Assembly: GCA_029204225.1 (NCBI GenBank)
Contig: CM055102.1
Location: 26,390,922-26,454,921, forward strand
Origin: Diphasiastrum complanatum
Taxonomy: Eukaryota > Streptophyta > Lycopodiopsida > Lycopodiales > Lycopodiaceae
Length of the DNA: 64,000 nucleotides
Reading direction: 5' to 3'
How positions within the stretch are numbered: position 1 is the first letter of the stretch; each line of letters opens with the position of its first letter. Positions 57,519 through 64,000 of this stretch are shown here, in pieces. Below the pieces are notes generated by a model. The model had not been told where the DNA came from. It was given only the letters and a program-made list of their open reading frames with translations, and did no database searches. Both the position numbers and the translations under genes were made by a program.

Positions 57519-57555
<37 letters not shown>
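57519..57555. repeat. (CT)n microsatellite in the probable 5' UTR of the RING gene
   Basis: 37 bp; reads (GA)n in the sense of the gene and ends 17 bp before its ATG. GA/CT-rich 5' leaders are common in plant promoters. Confidence 0.95.
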
Positions 57556-57558
<3 letters not shown>

Positions 57559-57614
57559 GCTCTTCTATGTAAGAGACGATATTAGGTCACGTGAGCCACT
57601 TACTTTGAAATCTA

Positions 57615-57622
57615 CTATATAG
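57615..57622 (-). promoter_or_regulatory. TATA-like box of the RING gene
   Basis: CTATATAG, about 113 bp upstream of the ATG. It is nearly symmetric, so strand is assigned from the gene. A start site some 30 bp downstream would place the GA tract in the leader. Inferred from position only. Confidence 0.4.
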
Positions 57623-58239
57623 TAGCCACTGGCATGAGTCACCTTCCCGAATAAATACCAGCATTATAAGAAAGAATGAAGACTATTTTCCATCTACCAC
57701 TTGTAAAGTGCCTGCAAGGCCTCACCCTCAACGCAGTAGGAGACAACATCAAAGTATAGATCTTATCATATCACTTTATGACCTTCCGCACCATTGGGAT
57801 GAGGGTGGGGCCTCGCCTGCACCCTTGGAGGAATAAGTTGATTCATGATACCAGGAGTGAAGCTAAGTCTCACTCGTTGTCATTAACTCCTTAGAGAAGA
57901 CAAGAAAGACAAAGGCATATCCTAGAGGTATTGGGTACTGCATAATCCTAGGGTAAATTTGGAGGCTAGTTTGAGGTGGTAGTACGCACAATGCGCCCCT
58001 GCTCCACACACTCTAGCCAAATGTAAGATCAGGTGCCAAAACCGCGATATCAATAATATAACGTTGTCAATTATTTTTCAATTTTGTCCTACTTGCATCC
58101 TAGGTTTGCCATGAAGGGCATTGGTAGCATTCTCCTATCCTTAGTAACAAAGGGGGGGAATTGTTTTCCCTTGCAAGCCTACATATAGAAGTTGGTCTAG
58201 GCAAGTTAAATTGAAACACAATGCCAAATTTCTCAAAGA
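57623..58239. other. Non-coding interval
   Basis: Upstream region of the RING gene and flank of the inverted-LTR element. No ORF or repeat recognised. Confidence 0.45.
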
Positions 58240-58244
58240 CTCTT
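58240..58244 (+). repeat. Target-site duplication of the inverted-LTR element, left
   Basis: CTCTT, same sequence and orientation as 61117-61121. Confidence 0.8.
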
Positions 58245-58735
58245 TGTTACGGCCATATTCGGTTAAGGACCGGAAATAGTCCTAATATGGTAGACGGGCC
58301 CTCCAATGTTTGAGATTATTGGTCAGGCCTAGATTTTATTCCACATCGAGGCCTGCTGGTGACTAATGACCTTGAGAGGACCCAGACACTCTAATTGAGA
58401 CATATGGAGTAGTGCATATACATGTGACTGATATAGGCAGGAGGTATGCATGAAGAGATGTGACCTATTTATAGTTGACCTGCATGGGGATTACATGTGC
58501 TCATGCACTGGATCCTACTCTCTATATATTGAGGTAGTGATTATCCTGTCGACGACTTAGTCTAGGTTACCTGATGAGCTCTTCTCCTCTTGTTGTCACA
58601 TTGGCATAGCTTGGGGGCTAGATCCAGGAGGATTCTCCAGGAGGGATCTAGGTTTGGTTGGGTGGTTTTGCTCCACAGTCTCTCTTGTGTTTTCCTATCC
58701 TCATCTTAGGGGATTGTCCCTAGTGGTCTTTACCT
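58245..58735 (+). repeat. Left LTR of the inverted-LTR element
   Basis: About 491 bp from TGTTACGG to GGTCTTTACC. Matches the complement of 60669-61116 except for about 43 extra bases near 58310-58365. It has a TATA-like TATATATTG at about 58516 and is not followed by a PBS. Confidence 0.85.
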
Positions 58736-60654
58736 TATTCAAAAAATTCGGTGCTATGCAATTTCCATACAGGGACTATTAACCAATCCAAATTACACAG
58801 CACTATCACATTTACCTACTCAGGTGTCTCATTTTCTTCCTCCCTTAGATTTTTCGGTCACGCAAAAATTCTTTTAGCGAAGGTCCCCGAAAATTCCATT
58901 GACACAAGTAAATGCTAGGCTACTTCCTTTTTGACCACACCGGTTTATTTTCATTACTTCATTAAAGTTGTCTGAATGAATAGAAAATCAATAAAATTTG
59001 GTTCTGGGTATTCTTTACGATATTCGATACACTTGTTTTTTAATCAAATATAGAACTACCTCCCAAAAATTACGACCTTATTCCATTTATTCACTTCAAC
59101 AAGTATCTGAAAAGCTTCAGTTTCCACAATCTTAAAGATCCAAATCTTTTAGGATAACCTATCGGTGTAGCACCGAAGTCGAAAAGGAAGAACCATACAA
59201 ATTACTGTTTAACTCAATTTACTGGGAATGTTCCTATTCCAGAGTTAAACCGATAAAGAACACAGTACCTGGGACCCAAAATTCCCATTAACTGGTTACT
59301 TGCCTAAGAACAGTACCACTACCATTGTTTTGTCAAGATCGATTCAGAAAAATTCAAACCGATTGATACAACTCGACACAAAAACAACGGTAATAAGTTC
59401 TCAAAAAACTAGGCTTACAGGTAACTGTCAAGTTGATAAGGCTTCAAGCATGCATATTGTCCACATAGAAGAAAAAAAACCAAATTCTTTCTACCTCTTT
59501 ATCAGAAAACCATATCGGAAACCGAGTTTACTGCATTGATACACATGCCCAAAGGAATCAAAATTTCTCTCATTGGAAGCTAGTAACTCAAATTTCCCGA
59601 GTCTCCAAAATCACTTTTGAAAACCCTATTTGAAGTCACTACATGTCATTAAAATCTCGATCGACCAGCATGCACACACCTGCAATTCCATAATTGCGGT
59701 CCCTCAACTTTAAAATACCCCAAAAGCTTATTCTAGATAAAAACCTCAAAAGGCCTCTCAAAACCTAAAAAAAATTAGGTATTGCACTACAGCCGCCAAC
59801 CACCCAAAAAGGGAGGCAGCCTTGCCGTGACCTCCATCAAGAGAGAGAGGGAGAGAGATCTATCTCGCGGGACATGAGGATTTTTGAACGCCAGTTTACT
59901 GGATCCGAACCTAGATCACAATCTAAACAGAGGTTTCAAGCCTCACCAAATCAGATTTTACTAAGACTGAGAGGAAAGAGGTTTTTCATTCAAACCTCTT
60001 CGAGTCAGCAAGCTACAGGATCACAAGAGTTTCAAGAACTCATTTGCATCCACAATTAATCTAGCATGCATCCACAATCCAAAATCTTTATCTACTGCTT
60101 TTCAAAAAAACTTACAATATCCCTTGAATGTTTGTCTCAAATTGCATGAAATACAAGAGGAATAGTCTGAAAAAACCATAAATCCTCACATGCAATCCAA
60201 AAACTCAAGATTTCCAGCAACAATCAGTTTATTCCTTTAGGATAAATTGATTCCTCACCAATCTATGACAAACATTTTGCTACTAATCTGAATCTAAACT
60301 ATCCAAAGCATTCTAGATTCATGTAAATTTTCCAAACCATAAAAAATAGATTTAGACAAAGAGGAGAATCTACTCATGCAGATCATTCTACTTCAAACAT
60401 AAACTTTCTTAAGGCTTCAGAAACCATAAGAATGAGTTCACACAATTCCACAACATCTCCGAAAAATCAAACAAGGAGAAGAGCACTCTACCACCAAGTT
60501 TGAAAAGCATGCTCAACAAGAACTAGTGAATCCAAACCCAATTTCTCTTGAAAAAACAGCACAGCACTCCAACCGAGATGTGAATCCAAGTACGTCCCAA
60601 TTCCAATTTGATGTAGAACTTCTCTCCATCCCATGCAAAAACCGCATCTTAGTC
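58736..60654. other. Internal region of the inverted-LTR element
   Basis: No retroelement protein motif was found in any frame. ORFs of 79 and 61 codons (59300, 59874) show no domain. The right part is the leader that follows the PBS on the minus strand. Confidence 0.5.
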
Positions 60655-60668
60655 GGGCTCTGATACCA
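60655..60668 (-). other. Primer-binding site of the inverted-LTR element
   Basis: Minus strand TGGTATCAGAGCCC, next to the inner end of the right LTR. Confidence 0.85.
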
Positions 60669-61116
60669 AGGTAAAGACCACTAGGGACAATCCCCTAAGA
60701 TGAGGATAGGAAAACACAAGAGAGACTGTGGAGCAAAACCACCCAACCAAACCTAGATCCCTCTTGGAGAATCCTCCTGGATCTAGCCCCCAAGCTATGC
60801 CAATGTGACAACAAGAGGAGAAGAGCTCATCAGGTAACCTAGACCAAGTCGTCGATGGGATAATCACTACCTCAATATATAGAGAGTAGGATCCAGTGCA
60901 TGAGCACATGCAATCCCCATGCAGATCAACTATAAATAGGTCACAGCTCTTCATGCATACCTCCTGCCTATATCAGTCACATGTACATGCACTACTCCAT
61001 ATGTCTCAATTAGAGTGTCTGGGTCCTCTCAAGGTCATTAGTCACCCTCGAACACTGGAGGGCCGGTCTACCATATTAGGACTATTCCAGGTCCTTAACC
61101 GAATATGGCCGTAACA
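60669..61116 (-). repeat. Right LTR of the inverted-LTR element
   Basis: About 448 bp; minus strand from TGTTACGG to CTTTACCTT. Several substitutions and a deletion of about 43 bp relative to the left LTR. Confidence 0.85.
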
Positions 61117-61121
61117 CTCTT
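61117..61121 (+). repeat. Target-site duplication of the inverted-LTR element, right
   Basis: CTCTT. Confidence 0.8.
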
Positions 61122-61295
61122 CATGCGAGATTCCAAGAATAGCAGGCACATGTGAGATGTAGAGTATCACTACACTACTAGATATAGCATGCCACTAGGA
61201 TTGAATAACATGCATGAGATGATATGGAGTGGCAAATAACCTAACCAATAGAAGTAGCTTGCCATTTGATATGCTTCCATCAAGATTAGTGGCAT

Positions 61296-61445
<150 letters not shown>

Positions 61446-61464
61446 TGGCTATGGCCACTTGTTG

Positions 61465-61967
61465 CTAATGGTATAAACCATCCATGTAGTCGTGATAATT
61501 ACCCTTTATGCAATTCAAAGGTAGTACACAACATTGTCTTCTCCACCATCCCTCAATGAAAGCTTGTTGAATCTCATGATCTTGTCTCTTGCCTACATTC
61601 TTCAAAAATGAGGACTCCTTGAAGTGCCTCCAAACTTGGAAGCTCCTCCTTGATTGCATAGGATTGGACAATATTCTCAAACCTCATCTTCCAATCCGTT
61701 AAGGATGACTTGAACTAATTCACTTTGGTTGAGATGATCACCTATGCATGCAAGCTCTCTATGAAGATCATTAACTCTCATGACAAAATTAGAAGCACTC
61801 TCATCACTCTTTTGATAACTTTGAAAAACTTGGTTCCTAAGAGTGAGTAGTCTAGAAGTATTTTTGGCTTCATAGATGGTTTTGAGAGGGTTCTCTCTCC
61901 TTGCTCCAAGAGAAAGGATCACATGGATGTCATAATCACCTGAGAAATTGACTTGTGAAGGATCCAA
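61465..61967 (-). pseudogene. Copia gag fragment, minus strand
   Basis: SRLLTLRNQVFQSYQKSDES, NFVMRVNDLHRELACIG and NQSELVQVILNGLEDEV are readable from 61967 to 61677; the rest, to 61465, is frameshifted. Homologous to 18001-18450 including sequence past the stop codon. The (GA)n tract begins 23 bp beyond. Confidence 0.83.
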
Positions 61968-62740
61968 ATAACAAGTACAAATGTCGCATCTCTCTCAAAA
62001 TAAAATTTGATAATGGTGTCCAACCAAATCCGAATTGAGATCTTGCAACTATCTTGAGAGTACAATCTCAAAAGCTATGACATTCTTAATAAATCTAGAT
62101 CTATCTCCACTTCAAGAATGAAGCACAACAAGATTTTGATCCATCTTTTTCTTGGCACATGTGAAGAGCTCAAAGACACCATGAAAGACACAAATCTACT
62201 TGATTTTCATGAATCTATGTGGCTATGGACACAAAATCACACGTGGATTACACCTGGACAAGATTGGCAAGCCTAAAATTTTGCTACCTTGTCATTGTTC
62301 AGTATTGTTTAATAACTATATTACAATCAAGACTAAAATGTTAACATGTTGCTCTAATTTTGTAGTAGATAGCACAAATCTTCAAAGTAGAGTATACATG
62401 TTGTTGTATAAGCACACTAATTAATTTCACCTAATTTCTTGTTTCAAGTATGTTTCTCATTACTTATTTTGAGATGAGCGATATAAGATTGTGGTGCAAT
62501 CCTCAACGTAATCTACAAATATAGTTTTACAAGTACATCAATTCATTTCTCCTAGATTATGGTATCAAATTTTTTTGCTTAGGTTACATTCATGTTTGGA
62601 AAGCATGGATATGCTCAGAAGTATGGACAGTAGTGCATGACATACCTTGCTCTGCAAGGCTCACTTGGGTTAGAATGGCATGGATTTGCCCTAACACCAA
62701 CACACGTGTCCACACCAAGTCTTTTAGCTAAATAGAATGA
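61968..62740. other. Non-coding interval
   Basis: Possible gag leader on the minus strand near 61968-62200; otherwise AT-rich without recognised features. Confidence 0.4.
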
Positions 62741-62965
62741 AAACGGATTGAGATCCGATATCACTATGTCAGAGGCAAAATTCTTGACAAAGAGGTAAGC
62801 TTAACGTATTGTCGAATGCAAGACATGATTGTAGATGTATTCACCAAGGCTTTGAGCACTGCTCCACACAACAAATTTTGTGCATTGCTTAGTCTGAAGA
62901 TCAAGGCATTCACGGATCCTCTCTCAGTAGATATTGGAGAAATAGGCACCGCTGATATAGGTTAG
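62741..62965 (+). pseudogene. Copia RNase H C-terminus
   Basis: KRIEIRYHYVRGKILDKEVS, then MQDMIVDVFTKALSTAPHNK and a short tail to TAG 62963-62965. This is the conserved end of the Copia polyprotein (compare VADIFTKALDKAMF at 12230-12285). A stop just upstream (TGA 62738-62740) and the lack of earlier RNase H motifs show it is a fragment. Confidence 0.85.
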
Positions 62966-63257
62966 GCAAGTCATGAATTTCTTAGATGGTTAAAATCATT
63001 ACAAGTTAGCTACTTCATCTGTTTTGTACAAGCTGTAGCATAGTTGTTTAGTGAAAATTTGAGCTAGAATTGTTGTGTTATATTGACTTTTGATGACTAG
63101 TTTTATCAAAGTCCAAATGGAAATCAAAATCCAATTGCGTATTTAGCCTGATTAAAAGAGCGTCTAATTTCTGGAAGTGTTATGATTTCTTTCTCCTTCT
63201 CAAGTGTCGTGCTGCCTCAAATGTGTCTGATATTAGGAGTCAATTAGAATATTGCAT
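62966..63257 (+). repeat. LTR-like segment after the RNase H end
   Basis: Inverted relative to 45758-46030, with shared blocks up to GTCAATTAGAATAT. The position right after RNase H fits a 3' LTR start, but no clear TG/PPT border was found. A GGGCC motif like that at 33961 follows at 63252-63298. Confidence 0.6.
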
Positions 63258-63533
63258 TAGAGAAACTTAGAGCCCGAAGAGGGCCTTTGAAAAAGATGTT
63301 TTTTTATTTTTTTTCTTATTTCGTTGCCATGTGGACCAATTGAAACCTTGAAATTGGGGTTCTACGTAACGTAGAATTTTTCAAATATAAATAAAATAAA
63401 AACTTTTAAAATATATTGTTGTTTCGTCGGGCAACATGTAAAAATGCTGTTGGTTGATGAGGCCCCATTGTCGAGATTCCTCTTTCAACATATTGATCTT
63501 GGCCCAACTGGTCATTTTTTTATTTTCTATCAC

Positions 63534-64000
63534 CTATGTAGAAGATGATGTTGTATCTGAGTCCAACTTGATTGACTTCAAGGAATCCAACACCTTCTTC
63601 TTGCCCTTTTTAGTCATTTTGATGGGTTCATCCTTGTTGTCTCTCTTTGGGACTGCTGTGACATTCGCCTCATGGTTGCGAATATCAACGTCTACTGTAG
63701 CTATTGCCTCTTCGGGTAGTTCACTCCATCGGATCACCTGGTTGTAGCGTTGCTTCAACTGATTCTTCTTATTCGCAGGTGCCTTGGGTGGTTCGATCCT
63801 TGAGACTTTCGCCATAGCAGACCTTTGTGGTGGTTGAGCTGGTACCTTCTTGGTTCCATAACGATCTGGGTCGATGTGGTGTAGGACTTGTTCATCAGTC
63901 AGCTCAATCTCCTTATTATAAGTTAGAGCATGTTGCCAAGGGACTAGATCATCGTCCACTGGGTTCTCAATCGGCTCCGCTGACAACCATGCTACGTTTA
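63534..64000 (-). CDS. C-terminal fragment of a lysine-rich protein, runs off the window
   Basis: Open on the minus strand from the window edge to the stop at 63534, about 155 codons. The text is charged: EIELTDEQVLHHIDPDRYGT, KKNQLKQRYNQVIRWSELPE, and a KKGKKK patch near the end. No domain recognised. It may be part of another retroelement (for example a Gag C-terminus), given the setting, or a host exon. The TTG often taken as start is arbitrary, since the frame continues beyond the window. Confidence 0.45.
   Translation of the reverse strand, partial: NVAWLSAEPIENPVDDDLVPWQHALTYNKEIELTDEQVLHHIDPDRYGTKKVPAQPPQRSAMAKVSRIEPPKAPANKKNQLKQRYNQVIRWSELPEEAIATVDVDIRNHEANVTAVPKRDNKDEPIKMTKKGKKKVLDSLKSIKLDSDTTSSST

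Larger units (their letters stand above)
58245..61116 (-). mobile_element. LTR-type element with LTRs in inverted orientation (2872 bp)
   Basis: Both outer ends are the same LTR terminus, TGTTACGGCCATATTC, pointing inward: left copy on the plus strand, right copy on the minus strand. The right copy is followed on the minus strand by a PBS. A CTCTT duplication flanks the whole unit in the same orientation. The internal 1.9 kb has no gag or pol motif. Ordinary LTR elements have direct LTRs, so this is an aberrant insertion product or rearrangement. Confidence 0.7.

Noticed and set aside
62764..62949. 61-codon minus-strand ORF
   Set aside because: Antisense of the Copia RNase H end, which is clear on the plus strand.

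Overview
This is land-plant nuclear DNA from a transposon-rich, probably intergenic stretch. The evidence is several Ty1/copia elements primed by initiator tRNA-Met (TGGTATCAGAGC next to an LTR), nested and solo LTRs with 5-bp target duplications, GT-AG introns of about 70-150 bp in the non-retroelement genes, long (GA)n/(CT)n tracts and a plant-type RING-H2 gene. I cannot name the species.

Layout. 1-6360: near-complete Copia element (element 1; its first 70 bp lie left of the window), inserted in the 5' LTR of an older decayed Copia element (6361-13241). 13335-15830: decayed minus-strand Copia material. 16251-17435: chimeric Copia/unknown-ORF fragment plus an LTR. 18942-25381: element 2, a second almost identical Copia copy with LTRs that look identical and ATCTA target duplications. 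26091-27760: two minus-strand Copia pseudogene fragments. 27760-30790: a minus-strand LTR element with a long coiled-coil ORF of unknown family; fragments of it recur at 9337-10077, 16645-17435 and 39900-40772.

34356-39790 is the least expected part. It holds two convergent, intron-containing, decayed genes (plus strand 34356-37066; minus strand 39790-37127), the second interrupted by a solo LTR with a CTTGA duplication. I recognise neither. 40775-50978 is a nest of a third LTR family (about 1.2-kb LTRs, TGTTGTAAAG...GCGCTACA, rich in GGCGCC): a solo LTR inside another LTR, truncated copies, and non-coding leaders with internal tandem repeats. 51000-56900 is AT-rich and nearly featureless.

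56945-57502 (minus) is the only intact host-type gene: a 185-residue RING-H2 protein, presumably an E3 ubiquitin ligase, with a CT/GA tract and a TATA-like box upstream. 58240-61121 is an element whose two LTRs are in inverted orientation yet flanked by a matching CTCTT duplication. The right end holds a (GA)72 tract, Copia gag and RNase H fragments, and a C-terminal ORF fragment running off the window.

No genes here form a host pathway. The interacting parts are the retroelement modules (gag, protease, integrase, reverse transcriptase and RNase H, with PBS, PPT and LTRs); almost all are broken.
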